64,000 nt of DNA from Spirochaetales bacterium (lineage in GTDB: Bacteria; Spirochaetota; Spirochaetia; Treponematales; UBA12059): NCBI GenBank assembly GCA_016928955.1, contig JAFGJV010000027.1, forward strand, positions 1 through 64,000, given 5' to 3'. Under the pieces are notes generated by a model. It worked only from the letters and a program-made list of their open reading frames with translations. It was not told where the DNA came from and made no database searches. The translations under genes were made by a program, and so were the position numbers. Shown in pieces: positions 31,436-41,030 of the stretch. The number at the start of each line of letters is the position of its first letter. Position 1 is the stretch's first letter.

Positions 31436-33451
31436 TCAGCCCTTGACGGCCCTGGTTATGATGTCGTCACGCACCGTGTACGGCAAGGTGATGTGGCCAA
31501 GATCGGCATGGTCTTGGTTGTACTCGACGCCGGTGTCCACGGCATGCTCGTTGCGCGCCCACGCGCGCCTGGCCACGCCGCCCATCACGTCCCAGGGCAT
31601 GGCCATGCGCAATATGGCGTCCACGCGCTCGGATCCGTCCAGCACCATGCCGAAGCCGCCGTTGACGGCCTTGCCTATGCCCACGCCGCCTCCGTTGTGC
31701 AGGGCCACCAGGCTCATGCCCCGAGCCGCGTCGCCCGCGAAATTCTGCACGGCCATGTCGGCCATCACGTTTGAGCCGTCCTTGATGTTGCTGGTTTCCC
31801 GGAAGGGGCTGTCCGTGCCTCCGGTGTCATGGTGGTCGCGCCCCAGCATGATGGGGCCCACATCGCCCTTCCTGACCATGTCGTTGAACTTCAGTGCTAT
31901 GGCCAGGCGGCCCAGGGCGTCCTGGTATAGGATCCGCGCCTTGGTGCCCACCACCAGGCGGTTTTTCTCGGCGTCCCGGATCCACGCCCAGTTGTCCCGG
32001 TCCTGGCCCCGGCGCGTGGGATCTATGCAGTCCATGGCGGCCTTGTCCGTCTTGCGCAGGTCATCGTCCTTGCCGGACAGGCACACCCAGCGGAAGGGAC
32101 CGTAGCCGTAGTCAAAAAGCTCGGGTCCCAGGATGTCCTCAACGTAGCTGGGGAAGACAAAGCCGTCTTTCTCGTCCACGCCGTTCTTGGATACTTCCCG
32201 GACGCCGGCGTCGAACACGGCCTTGAGGAAGCTGTTGCCGTAATCAAAGAAGTAGGTGCCAGCCGCAGACAGTTTCTGTATGCCCCGGAAGTGGCGCTCC
32301 AGGCCCGCGTCCACGCGGCGGCGGAACTCGGCCGGGTCGTCGCGCAGGAGCCTTGTGCGTTCATCAAAACTGGTGCCGACTGGGCAGTACCCGCCCTCGT
32401 AGGCGGCGTGGCAGCTGGTCTGGTCGGACAAAAGATCGACGCTGGTGCCCGTGGCCAGGGCGCGCTCCAGAAGGTCCACTATGTTGCCCTGGAAGGCCAC
32501 GGCCAGAGCCTGCCCCTTCTTCCTGGCTTCCTCGGCCCGCGCCAGGGCCGCGTCCGCGTCGGTTTCCACGCAACTGACCCAGCCCTGCTCGTGGCGGGTT
32601 TTCACGCGGCTGGGATCCACCTCGGCTATGATCGCGGCCGCACCGGCTATGACGGCCGCCTTGCCCTGGGCCCCGGACATGCCGCCCAGGCCGGACGACA
32701 CAAAGAGCTTGCCGGCAAGGTCGCCGTCCTTGGGTACGCCCAGCTTCAGCCGGCCGGCGTTCAGGAGGGTGTTGAAGGTGCCATGGACGATGCCCTGCGG
32801 CCCTATGTACATCCAGCCGCCCGCGGTCATCTGGCCGTAATTGGCCACGCCCAGGGCGGCCGCGTGGTTGAAGTCCTTCAGGTTGTCGAACATGCCTATC
32901 ATGAGGCCGTTGGTTATGACGACGCGCGGCGCCAGACTGTGGCTTTTGAACAGGCCCAGAGGATGGCCGCTCTCCACCACCAGGGTGCTCTCATGGTCCA
33001 GCTTTTCCAGGTAGCGCTTGATGAGGAGGTACTGCATCCAGTTCTGGCACACCTGGCCGGTTTCGCCGTAGGTAACCAGCTCGTAGGGGTACAGGGCAAT
33101 GTCAAAGTCCAGGTTGTTGTCTATCATCACCTGGAAGGCCTTGCCCTCAAGGCAGGCGCCGGCGTAGCTGTCTATGGGTTTGCCCTGTATGGGCCCGGCC
33201 GGGCGGAAACGGTAGCCGTATATCCTCCCGCGCGTGCGCAGCTCGGCCAGGAATTCAGGCACAAGCTCCTCATGGAAGCGCTCAGGAAGGTAGCGCAGGG
33301 CGTTGCGGAGCGCCAGGGCCTCCTGCTCGGCGGATAGCTGGGCCTCGCGGCGGGGCGCCCGGCGGTAGGCCGGATCAAAGGCGGCCGGCGGGGGCAGGGT
33401 GTTAAAATCCAGGCGTATGCGCATGGCCTTCTCAACGTTCGCGTTCATCAT
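31436..33451 (-). CDS. hutU: urocanate hydratase
   Basis: The 671-aa enzyme adds water to urocanate to give imidazolonepropionate in histidine degradation, with tightly bound NAD. Landmarks are GETGQVCQNWMQYLLIKRYLE, the NAD-binding GLGGMSGAQGKA, DQTSCHAAYEGGYCPVG and LGRDHHDTGGTDSP. At 671 residues it is of the long type, against about 555 in Pseudomonas. The ribosome site GGAGGAG precedes the ATG. It lies 106 bp downstream of hutH in the same direction. Confidence 0.95.
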   Translation of the reverse strand: MMNANVEKAMRIRLDFNTLPPPAAFDPAYRRAPRREAQLSAEQEALALRNALRYLPERFHEELVPEFLAELRTRGRIYGYRFRPAGPIQGKPIDSYAGACLEGKAFQVMIDNNLDFDIALYPYELVTYGETGQVCQNWMQYLLIKRYLEKLDHESTLVVESGHPLGLFKSHSLAPRVVITNGLMIGMFDNLKDFNHAAALGVANYGQMTAGGWMYIGPQGIVHGTFNTLLNAGRLKLGVPKDGDLAGKLFVSSGLGGMSGAQGKAAVIAGAAAIIAEVDPSRVKTRHEQGWVSCVETDADAALARAEEARKKGQALAVAFQGNIVDLLERALATGTSVDLLSDQTSCHAAYEGGYCPVGTSFDERTRLLRDDPAEFRRRVDAGLERHFRGIQKLSAAGTYFFDYGNSFLKAVFDAGVREVSKNGVDEKDGFVFPSYVEDILGPELFDYGYGPFRWVCLSGKDDDLRKTDKAAMDCIDPTRRGQDRDNWAWIRDAEKNRLVVGTKARILYQDALGRLAIALKFNDMVRKGDVGPIMLGRDHHDTGGTDSPFRETSNIKDGSNVMADMAVQNFAGDAARGMSLVALHNGGGVGIGKAVNGGFGMVLDGSERVDAILRMAMPWDVMGGVARRAWARNEHAVDTGVEYNQDHADLGHITLPYTVRDDIITRAVKG

Positions 33452-33520
33452 GGCTGGAAGCTCCTCCTTTTTGCTTCTTCCGGGGATACGAGCAGGTCCA
33501 TATCGCGGCGTATATCAGTC

Positions 33521-33539
33521 GGCTGCTAGCACAGCAGCC
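33521..33539 (-). other. hairpin between hutH and hutU
   Basis: GGCTGCT and AGCAGCC form a perfect 7-bp stem with a 5-base loop. There is no T-run, so this may be a processing or pausing element in a hutHU transcript rather than a terminator. Confidence 0.3.
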
Positions 33540-33557
33540 TGCATTGCCAGCGGCCTG

Positions 33558-35111
33558 TTAGTCATTCGAGCCCTGGTCCATGGCTTCTTCTGCGGCCCGT
33601 AGCACGGCCCCATCGGCCATGAGGGCGCTCACCGCTTCCAGGTCAGGATGCAGGATCCTGTCGGCGCTCAGCATGGGCACCACAGACCTGACCACCCGGT
33701 ACGCCGCCAGGGTGGGCGGCGACAGGGCCTGGCTGGCGTCCTGCAGGTCTATGGCCTGACAGGCGGCCAGAAGCTCCATGGCAAGCACGGAGCGCGCGTT
33801 TCCGACTATCTGCCTGGCCTTGCGCGCCGCGATGGTGCCCATGGACACGTGGTCCTCCTGGTTAGCGCTGGACGGAATGGAGTCGACGCTGGCAGGGTGG
33901 GCAAGCACCTTGTTTTCCGACACCAGGGACGCGGCGCTGTACTGCACGATCATGAAGCCCGAGTTGACGCCGCCGTCCTTGACCAAAAAAGCCGGAAGCC
34001 CGTTGGACAGGGCGGGATTGACCATGCGCTCAAGGCGCCGCTCGGACACGTTGGCAAGCTCCGCCGCGGCTATGCCCAGAAAATCCATGGCCAGGGCCAC
34101 GGGTTGGCCGTGGAAATTGCCGCCGGATATGATATCGCCGCCTGAAGGATCGTCCGGGTTGAGGAAAATCAGGGGATTGTCCGTGACCGCGTTGACCTCG
34201 CGGCCGAGCACCTCGTACACGTAACCGAGGGCGTCGCGGGACGCCCCGTGTATCTGGGGCACGCAGCGGAGCGCGTAGGCGTCCTGCACGCGGCGCTCGC
34301 CCTGCCTGGTGGTCAGTCCGGAGCCTTCCAGCAGGGAGCGCAGGTTTGCCGCGCACTCGATCTGGCCCATCTGGCCGCGCGCGTCGTGGACGCGCTCGTC
34401 ATAGGCGTCGGTGATGCCGCCAAGGGCCTGCATGGTCAAGGCGGCGACCACGTCGGCCGCGCGGGTCAGCTTCCAGGCGTCAAAGGCGGCCAGAACGCCC
34501 ACGGCGCTCATGGCCTGGGTGCCGTTGATCAGGGCCAGGCCTTCCTTGGCGGACAGCTCCACGGGTTTCAGCCCGGCCGCGGCCAGCGCGTCCTGGCTTG
34601 GAAGCGTCTTTCCTTTGTACCTGCACGATCCCATACCGCACAGACCGAGCGCCACGTGCGCCAGCGGGGCAAGGTCGCCGGACGCTCCGAGGGATCCTTT
34701 TTCCGGCACCAGGGGGCACACCCCGGCGTTCAGCATGTCCACCAGGGCCTGGACCGTGGACGGGCGGGCTCCCGAGTAGCCAACGGCCAGGGCATTGGCC
34801 CGGAGGAACATCATGGCGCGGACCACCTCGTCCGGGAAATAGTCGCCCACGCCCACCGCATGGCTCATGATCAGGTTTTTCTGCAGGGTAGCGTTGTCCT
34901 TCCTGCTGATAACCACGTCGCAGAATTTGCCAAAGCCGGTGGTTATGCCGTAGCGGACCAGTTCGTCCTCCACGCAGCGCTCGACCACCTCGCGCGACTG
35001 GGCCATGCGGTCCAGGGCGTTTTCCGTCAGTTCGGCCTGAGCGCCATACCTGGCCACCAGGGTCACATCCTTGATGGTCGCGTCCTGACCGCTAATGTAT
35101 ACGGTTTCCAT
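33558..35111 (-). CDS. hutH: histidine ammonia-lyase
   Basis: The 517-aa enzyme removes ammonia from histidine to form urocanate. The self-cyclising Ala-Ser-Gly that makes the MIO group is at residues 143-145 in GSLGASGDLAPLAHV. The residue pair Ser-His at 83-84 (MSHAVGVG) favours histidine over phenylalanine or tyrosine. YGITTGFG and the FLNPDDPSGGDIISGGNFHGQ region are conserved. The ATG at 35111 has AAAGG upstream and a TATACT -10-like box about 60 bp before it. It heads a hutH-hutU unit. Confidence 0.93.
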   Translation of the reverse strand: METVYISGQDATIKDVTLVARYGAQAELTENALDRMAQSREVVERCVEDELVRYGITTGFGKFCDVVISRKDNATLQKNLIMSHAVGVGDYFPDEVVRAMMFLRANALAVGYSGARPSTVQALVDMLNAGVCPLVPEKGSLGASGDLAPLAHVALGLCGMGSCRYKGKTLPSQDALAAAGLKPVELSAKEGLALINGTQAMSAVGVLAAFDAWKLTRAADVVAALTMQALGGITDAYDERVHDARGQMGQIECAANLRSLLEGSGLTTRQGERRVQDAYALRCVPQIHGASRDALGYVYEVLGREVNAVTDNPLIFLNPDDPSGGDIISGGNFHGQPVALAMDFLGIAAAELANVSERRLERMVNPALSNGLPAFLVKDGGVNSGFMIVQYSAASLVSENKVLAHPASVDSIPSSANQEDHVSMGTIAARKARQIVGNARSVLAMELLAACQAIDLQDASQALSPPTLAAYRVVRSVVPMLSADRILHPDLEAVSALMADGAVLRAAEEAMDQGSND

Positions 35112-35243
35112 GTGACAAGCCTTTCAGGGGCCGCCAAAGGGCCCTCCCTTTTTCAGACGGCAAAAGTATACCATGACGGCGAGCGTGGGGTACAAGGCCG
35201 TGCCGCGTTACGCCCGATAGCTGCGAGGGTGCGGCCCCGGGCC

Positions 35244-35822
35244 CTACAGGCCGAGCAGGCTGAGGGCGGCCGTCCAGAACTCGTCGTCGCCCATGCGGCC
35301 TTCCAGCCTGGCTTTGATGAAAGCCCTGAGGGCCGGCGGAAAGCTCTCCCAATAGCGCTCCTGCCAGGACGGCAGGGAATCCCACAGTTCCTTCTGCGCG
35401 GAGGGGACCATGCGCCCAAGACTATAATCGACGAATTCCTCGGCCATTTTGGCCAGGGCTTCGGGAGGAAGGCCGCTGTCCGGCGTGCCCTGGTCCTCCT
35501 CCCCGGCAGACCTGTCGGGTAAATAATGGTCTACCAGGGCGGCCACGTCCCGATCCGTCGCCTCGGGCGCGTTCTCCCGGATCAGGTCCTCCACGAACTG
35601 CCGCACCGTGTCCCGTATGCGGTCCATACTGTCCGCAACGCCCTGGTTGAGCGATTCGGCCATGCGTCCAGCCAGGGCCCCGGGGTTGATGCCCCCAAGA
35701 CCGGCAAAGCGGCCAAGATCGGCGCGCCTGCGCTCGCAGGCCTTGACGATCACCTCAAACTCGGCCTGGCTGGAGCGGTTGAGGATGTAATCCAGGACTT
35801 CGGACAGTTCAGGCACGGCCAT
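35244..35822 (-). CDS. hypothetical protein, 192 aa
   Basis: The start is placed at ATG 35822 (MAVPELSEVLDYIL); a longer frame to 36044 crosses the promoter region of the opposite gene. The product is soluble, acidic and largely helical, with a hydrophobic heptad-like stretch (MDRIRDTVRQFVEDLI) and a Trp-rich C-terminus (ELWDSLPSWQERYWESF). I do not recognise the family. It lies between the hutHU unit and the divergent hutI unit, so a link to histidine use is possible but unproven. Confidence 0.6.
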   Translation of the reverse strand: MAVPELSEVLDYILNRSSQAEFEVIVKACERRRADLGRFAGLGGINPGALAGRMAESLNQGVADSMDRIRDTVRQFVEDLIRENAPEATDRDVAALVDHYLPDRSAGEEDQGTPDSGLPPEALAKMAEEFVDYSLGRMVPSAQKELWDSLPSWQERYWESFPPALRAFIKARLEGRMGDDEFWTAALSLLGL

Positions 35823-36000
35823 GCGCCCATCATACACCCGATCTGCGCGTTGACATAGGCTCGGGCAGGCGTCGCGTACAGGCACCGCGACATGACGCAG
35901 GTAATCGCTCAGGTAACACGCGGCAGGGGACGGAACGCGCTGGAACAAATCCCTGGTTTTTACTACCATGCAAACGTGTTTTGCCATGCGAGGAGGCTCT

Positions 36001-39000
36001 ATGGCCGTCAAACGGGATTTTGGGATTGGGGTCGACCGCCACAAGGCTGACGAACGGGGTCGATTGATCGCCTATATCAACCTGAAGCTGGCGTCCCTCG
36101 GACTGCCGGTGTATTCCAAGGAAGGTGTGGCCTTCCTGGACCTGGCCAGGGACATGCTGGCCAATTACCGAGAAAAATCCAGGCTGCTGGCCGGCTACCT
36201 TCCGCCGGCCGACGCCCGTATCCAGGCTTTCCTGGACGACTATCTGGCCGACCTCCCGCCGGCCGAGCGTCCCCGCCTGCCGGACCGCACCGTGGTCCTG
36301 GACCGCTACGGCATGGCCCGCGAACTGTCCCTGCCCCCGGACGCCCATGAATACAGCTCGCCCACGCTGGCCAGTTACCGGGTGCGGAACGGCATACTCC
36401 ACAACCCGGCCAATGACCGCCGCACCACGGAGGGCGTGTTCCATGTGGCCGACGGCGGCCTGCCCGTGCCCCCGGACAAGAAAGAAGTGCCAAGGCTGGC
36501 CTTTGCGCGCCTCTTGGCCGCCGCCCTGAACCCGCCGGACGAACTTTTGACCATACCCTTCACCGCCGGCGAGACAGAGCCGGCGCGGGCCATCCTGTCC
36601 CTGCTCCAGAGGCCCCTGGTCCGGCCCGGGGTGCCCGGCGTCCTTCCCGAACTCTATATGGAGACCCGCTTTTTTGCCCCGGGGACCCTGGCAGCCAACT
36701 GCGACTTTGCGGAGAGCATCTTTGGCAACTCAGGCGACCCCTACGTGGCCGAGAACGACGCTGCCCTGGATCCCCTGCACTGGACCGGGCACACCGGCTG
36801 CATCATCCTGGCCACGCACCTGGTGGGCATGCCCAAAAAGAACCTGGGCCTGCCCGCCTGGGCCGACGCCACAGAGCGCCAGCGCAAGGACGGCATGGCG
36901 TGGAAGGAGCCAGACGAGCCGTACAACGGCGGCAAGCCCTTCAAGATATGCGCGCGCGACGAGCGCGGCGTCATCGTCACCATTATCGCGGACAACTACT
37001 TTGGCTACACCAAGAAGGAAATCAAGACGCAGATTTCCTACTCGTCCAACCTGCTCGGCCTGTCCGAGGAGGAGCACTCGGGCGGGGCCCTGGTGACGCC
37101 AAGCTACAACCTGGGCACGCGCTTCCTGCCCGACACCAACCTGCACTCGCGCGGCCAGACCTTTGACGACGTGGTGCGCGTGCTCGGCAACCACATAGAG
37201 ATACGGCCGGAGGGCTACGCAATAGACCGAGTGTTCCCCAAGGTGATCTACCTGCCGGAGGACGCCATCATCAGCCTGGAGGACCAGAAGGCCCACTGGA
37301 CACAGGACGGCCTGGCCCAGGAACTGCGCGTCCTGCCCGACGAAGTATACGTCCACCCCACCGGCTACCGCGTCACCATGTACCAGCATCCCAAGACGGG
37401 TTCATGGCGCCTGGTCGGCACCGCGGCCGACGGTCTCCTCTGCCACAAACCGTGCACGGTGTCCGGCGGCGGCAAGTCGGAAATATCCAAGTCCATACGC
37501 GACGCCATGAGCGACGCTCCCATCGTGGTGGGCGACTTTGCTGCGGATATGGCTGCCGCCAGGGAACTCATCGAGAAATCCTACGGACAGCGCTTCAAGG
37601 ACCCGGCTGAGAACCACGGCGACGCCAGCCGCTCCATCCTGTCCGCCAAGCGCTCCCTGGGCTCGGTCATCAAGCTCCTGTCGCCGTCTCCCCTGTACAG
37701 CGACGAGTACAACGCCTGGCTCCTGTCCATACCCGAGCGCGTCAAAGCCCTGGTGTTCCTGGTCAAGCGCTTCTACCGGCCCGAGTGGGGCGACAATTGG
37801 GCGTCGCACTTTGACGCGGACGTGGTCAACGGCGCGCGCGGCAACGTGGTCAACTACGACGGCCGGCCGGTCATGGGTTCCTACCTGCGCGTTGGCTTCA
37901 CGCCGGACGGCGCGCGCTCCATGCACAAGCTCAGGCAGGACTTCATGCCGGCGGCCAAGGTACAGTGGGAAGACGACATCACGGCGTCCGTGGTGGTGCC
38001 AACGCGCGGCCTTACGGGCCTTCCCACCTGGTTTACCGCCAAGGGCGCAAAATTCGCCAAAAACTGCGAGGCCCGCTTCTTCCAGCGGCCGGACGACGCC
38101 GTCCACCGCGGTTACGACAAGCAGGCCGAGGAGGACATGGCCCGGCCGGACAACTTCATATCCAATTTCGAGCCCCTGAGCCGCTCCAAGGCCAGGGACA
38201 TGGCCGAGCACACGGTCCAGCTGACCGAGTACACCGAGCCCATGCGCCGCATGATAGAGGAGGCCGAGCGCGACGACGACTTCCGGTGGTTCGTGGTGTC
38301 GTCCATGCCCCGCCTGGTCAACGGCAAGCCGTCCAAGAACCCGCGCTACCTCCAGCCCGACCAGAGCTACGTGCGGCCCCTGGAACGCTACCTGGCCGAA
38401 GTGGGAGCCCGCTTGTACCGCGGCATAGCGGCGGACCAGCCCGTGCTCCAGCCCGTGGGAGCCGTCCTGCCCGGCAGGCGCAACAATCCCGCCGATCCGG
38501 AAGCCGGCATACGTCCCCTGGCCGTGTACGGTCCCATCCATTACCAGGAACTGCCCGAACTGTTCATGGACTTTGCCTGCTCCCTGACGGGCAAGAGCCC
38601 GTCCACCACGGGAGCCGGTTCCGAGGGCGCCCTGACCAAGGGACCCTTCAACGCCCTGTCGCCCACGGCCGACCTCAACGCGGCCCTCCTGGGCTTCATC
38701 CTGGGCGGCTACTCGGGCTACAGCACGGCCGCCGGGCACATAGGCCACACGTACCGTGTAGAGCACGACATATCGCTTCTGGTGCCTGAGCTGTGGTCGC
38801 GCATGGAGGCGGACGAGCGAGAGCCGGCCTACCTGATCAAGCACGGCTACCTGGAACGCGTGTCGGACTTTGAGCACGGCGGGTCAACCGTGCCCGCCAG
38901 CCGCCTGGGCTGGCGCATCACGCCGCTGTTCGTGTCGCACTTCCTGGGCCGCATCTTTGACGCGCCGTCCGCGGTGTTCCCTGAGGAAATGCTCAGGCCG

Positions 39001-39483
39001 GAACTGCAGAGCCTAGACCACTTCGCGGACGGCGTTCGCAACATTGCGGATGCCCAGCAGAAGGTGGCGCGCGACTATTTCGAGTCGGGCGCCATAGAAC
39101 ACGCCATACCGCCCCTGGCCGCCATCCTGTCCGTCATGGCCTACGGCAGCTGGGAAGGCAAGGGCCTGGACCATCCGGAGCTCAGAAGGCTGTTCGACCG
39201 CGACTACGTGTCGGCGTCCGACTGGTACCGCGAGCGACTTGAACGCGCCGCGTTCGTGGAGCGCAAGCGCCTGGAGGATGGCGTCGCCAGCCTGGAGTCC
39301 TTCCTGGCCAAGACGGCCGGACGGGAACCCGGCATGGTGGCCGCGGCGCGCCGCGAGCTTGCCGGCGTGAAAGAGCGCCTGGCCTTGTGCTCGGCCCCGG
39401 GCTACGCGGAAACCCTGCGCTGCACCATAGGCGCCGACACGCAGTTTGCTCCAAGGCCAGCGCGGAAAGGTGCAACGTCATGA
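36001..39483 (+). CDS. probable pyrophosphate-type PEP carboxykinase
   Basis: The 1160-aa cytoplasmic protein starts at ATG 36001 after GAGGAGG. Length and several segments recall the diphosphate-dependent phosphoenolpyruvate carboxykinases of Entamoeba and Propionibacterium (about 1100-1170 residues). These include a phosphate-binding type loop CTVSGGGKSEISKS near residues 484-497, YSSNLLGLSEEEHSGGAL, and the C-terminal FILGGYSGYSTAAGH. Those enzymes interconvert PEP, CO2 and phosphate with oxaloacetate and pyrophosphate. I recall the family but cannot run a search, and many members are listed as hypothetical. Its stop overlaps the hutI start (ATGA), so it is co-translated with a histidine-degradation gene. 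Confidence 0.55.
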   Translation: MAVKRDFGIGVDRHKADERGRLIAYINLKLASLGLPVYSKEGVAFLDLARDMLANYREKSRLLAGYLPPADARIQAFLDDYLADLPPAERPRLPDRTVVLDRYGMARELSLPPDAHEYSSPTLASYRVRNGILHNPANDRRTTEGVFHVADGGLPVPPDKKEVPRLAFARLLAAALNPPDELLTIPFTAGETEPARAILSLLQRPLVRPGVPGVLPELYMETRFFAPGTLAANCDFAESIFGNSGDPYVAENDAALDPLHWTGHTGCIILATHLVGMPKKNLGLPAWADATERQRKDGMAWKEPDEPYNGGKPFKICARDERGVIVTIIADNYFGYTKKEIKTQISYSSNLLGLSEEEHSGGALVTPSYNLGTRFLPDTNLHSRGQTFDDVVRVLGNHIEIRPEGYAIDRVFPKVIYLPEDAIISLEDQKAHWTQDGLAQELRVLPDEVYVHPTGYRVTMYQHPKTGSWRLVGTAADGLLCHKPCTVSGGGKSEISKSIRDAMSDAPIVVGDFAADMAAARELIEKSYGQRFKDPAENHGDASRSILSAKRSLGSVIKLLSPSPLYSDEYNAWLLSIPERVKALVFLVKRFYRPEWGDNWASHFDADVVNGARGNVVNYDGRPVMGSYLRVGFTPDGARSMHKLRQDFMPAAKVQWEDDITASVVVPTRGLTGLPTWFTAKGAKFAKNCEARFFQRPDDAVHRGYDKQAEEDMARPDNFISNFEPLSRSKARDMAEHTVQLTEYTEPMRRMIEEAERDDDFRWFVVSSMPRLVNGKPSKNPRYLQPDQSYVRPLERYLAEVGARLYRGIAADQPVLQPVGAVLPGRRNNPADPEAGIRPLAVYGPIHYQELPELFMDFACSLTGKSPSTTGAGSEGALTKGPFNALSPTADLNAALLGFILGGYSGYSTAAGHIGHTYRVEHDISLLVPELWSRMEADEREPAYLIKHGYLERVSDFEHGGSTVPASRLGWRITPLFVSHFLGRIFDAPSAVFPEEMLRPELQSLDHFADGVRNIADAQQKVARDYFESGAIEHAIPPLAAILSVMAYGSWEGKGLDHPELRRLFDRDYVSASDWYRERLERAAFVERKRLEDGVASLESFLAKTAGREPGMVAAARRELAGVKERLALCSAPGYAETLRCTIGADTQFAPRPARKGATS

Positions 39484-40730
39484 AAGCGACGCTCGTCGTC
39501 AGGAACATAGGCCAACTGGCCACGCCGCTGGGGTCCCGGGCGGTCAGGGGCAAAAAAATGGACCACGTGTCGGTCACGCAGAACGCGGCCGTGGCCGTGA
39601 ACGTGGACACCATCGTGTGGGCCGGCCCCGAAACCGGCCTGCCGGCCTTTGACGGCCCCCAGCCGGAGATCCTGGACGCCAGGGGCCGGGCCGTGGTGCC
39701 CGGCTTTGTCGATTCCCACACCCACGTGGTGTTTGCCGGCTTTCGCGACGAGGAGTTCCTCTGGCGCGCTTCCGGCGTGCCCTACATGGAGATCCACAAG
39801 CGCGGCGGCGGCATAGCCACCAGCGTGCGCGCAACCAGGCAGGCCGGCACGGCGGAGCTCATGAGCCAGGCCAGCCCCCGGCTGGAGCGCATGCTTGAGC
39901 TGGGCGTTACCACGGTTGAGGGCAAGTCCGGCTACGGCCTTGACCTGGACACCGAGCTTAGGCAGCTGGACGCCATGAAGCGCCTGGACGTGCTCCAGCC
40001 GGTGGACATCGTCCCCACCTACATGGGCGCACACTCGGTGCCCGAAGAGTGGAAGGGCCAGCCTTCCGCCTACGTGGACTGGATGATACAAAACGCCCTG
40101 CCGGCGGTACGGGACCAGGGCGTGGCCCGCTTTTGCGACGTGTTCTGCGAGCGGGGCGTGTTCGAGCTGGACGATTCCCGACGCTACCTGGAGGCTGCCC
40201 GGGCGGCCGGTTTCGGGCTCAAGCTGCACGCCGACGAGATCGTGCGGCTCGGAGGAGCCGGCCTGGCCGCCGAGCTTGGAGCGACCAGCGCCGACCACCT
40301 CCTGAAGGCCGATCCCGCCGACCTGGGCAGGATGGCCGAGGCCGGCGTTGTGGCCACCTGCCTGCCCCTGACCGCCTTTGTGCTCAGGGAGCCGTACGCG
40401 GACGCCCGCGCCATGATGGAGGCGGGTTGCGCCGTGGCCCTGGCCAGCGACCTCAATCCCGGTTCGTGCTACAGCCAGTCCATACCCCTGGTCATAGCCC
40501 TGGCCGTTCTGTACATGGGCATGTCCCTGGAGGCCGCGCTGACCGCGCTGACCCTGAATGGGGCCGCCGCGTTGGGACTGTCGGCCGACCGGGGCTCAAT
40601 AGAAGCGGGCAAGCTGGCGGATTTCCTGATCCTGGACGCGCCGTCGTACCGGCACCTGGCCTACCACACGGCCATGAACATCGTGGACACGGTGGTCAAG
40701 CGCGGTAAAATAGTCTGCGTTCGATCCTGA
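39480..40730 (+). CDS. hutI: imidazolonepropionase
   Basis: The 416-aa amidohydrolase opens imidazolonepropionate to formiminoglutamate, the third step of histidine degradation. It has the metal motif DSHTHVVFAG, the substrate segment YMEIHKRGGGI, GKSGYGLD, a second metal His in KLHADEI, and ASDLNPGS with the catalytic Asp. The start at 39480 overlaps the stop of the 1160-aa gene; an earlier frame start at 39387 lies inside that gene. No hutF/hutG or formiminotransferase gene is seen in the window, so the last step is encoded elsewhere. Confidence 0.93.
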   Translation: MKATLVVRNIGQLATPLGSRAVRGKKMDHVSVTQNAAVAVNVDTIVWAGPETGLPAFDGPQPEILDARGRAVVPGFVDSHTHVVFAGFRDEEFLWRASGVPYMEIHKRGGGIATSVRATRQAGTAELMSQASPRLERMLELGVTTVEGKSGYGLDLDTELRQLDAMKRLDVLQPVDIVPTYMGAHSVPEEWKGQPSAYVDWMIQNALPAVRDQGVARFCDVFCERGVFELDDSRRYLEAARAAGFGLKLHADEIVRLGGAGLAAELGATSADHLLKADPADLGRMAEAGVVATCLPLTAFVLREPYADARAMMEAGCAVALASDLNPGSCYSQSIPLVIALAVLYMGMSLEAALTALTLNGAAALGLSADRGSIEAGKLADFLILDAPSYRHLAYHTAMNIVDTVVKRGKIVCVRS

Positions 40731-40801
40731 AACCGTTAGCGCGTTTGGGGCTCGATGGGCGGCCAGGGGCCGTTCCACCGGCCTGATAAGGGAGGCGCGG
40801 C

Positions 40802-40960
40802 ATGAGCTTCCGGCCACCCATGTTTGCGGCCGCCGTCGCGCTGTGCGCCATCGTGGTTTCGTGCGCGTCCTATGATCCGCGCGCCGACTACCTGGGCGTA
40901 CTCCGAGACGGCAGCGTTTACGTCACCCACGACCCGGCATACTTCTGGAGCGCGTCCTAA
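40802..40960 (+). CDS. small lipoprotein, 52 aa
   Basis: The ATG has GGGAGGCG upstream. A short hydrophobic signal ends in the lipobox VVSC with the acylated Cys at residue 21, leaving a mature peptide of 32 residues with several Tyr and Asp (SYDPRADYLGVL). It lies 71 bp after hutI and converges on the subtilase gene. Entericidin-like size, but no family was recognised. Confidence 0.55.
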   Translation: MSFRPPMFAAAVALCAIVVSCASYDPRADYLGVLRDGSVYVTHDPAYFWSAS

Positions 40961-40978
40961 AACCCCGGGAGCCAAAAA

Positions 40979-41002
40979 CGGCCGGCCCCTCCGGGCCGGC
41001 CG
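40979..41002 (-). terminator. terminator after the subtilase gene
   Basis: A perfect 10-bp GC stem (CGGCCGGCCC/GGGCCGGCCG) with a 4-base loop is followed on the minus strand by TTTTT (40978-40974). It lies 28 bp beyond the subtilase stop and 18 bp beyond the small lipoprotein stop, so it may serve both converging genes. Confidence 0.8.
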
Positions 41003-41030
41003 CGTGATTCCTAAATTATTTTCCCGTCGC

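Noticed and set aside
37402-38877. A 491-codon minus-strand frame inside the 1160-aa gene
   Set aside because: Shadow of the plus-strand gene; no motif, no ribosome site, and its translation is rich in Val/Gly/His as antisense frames here are.
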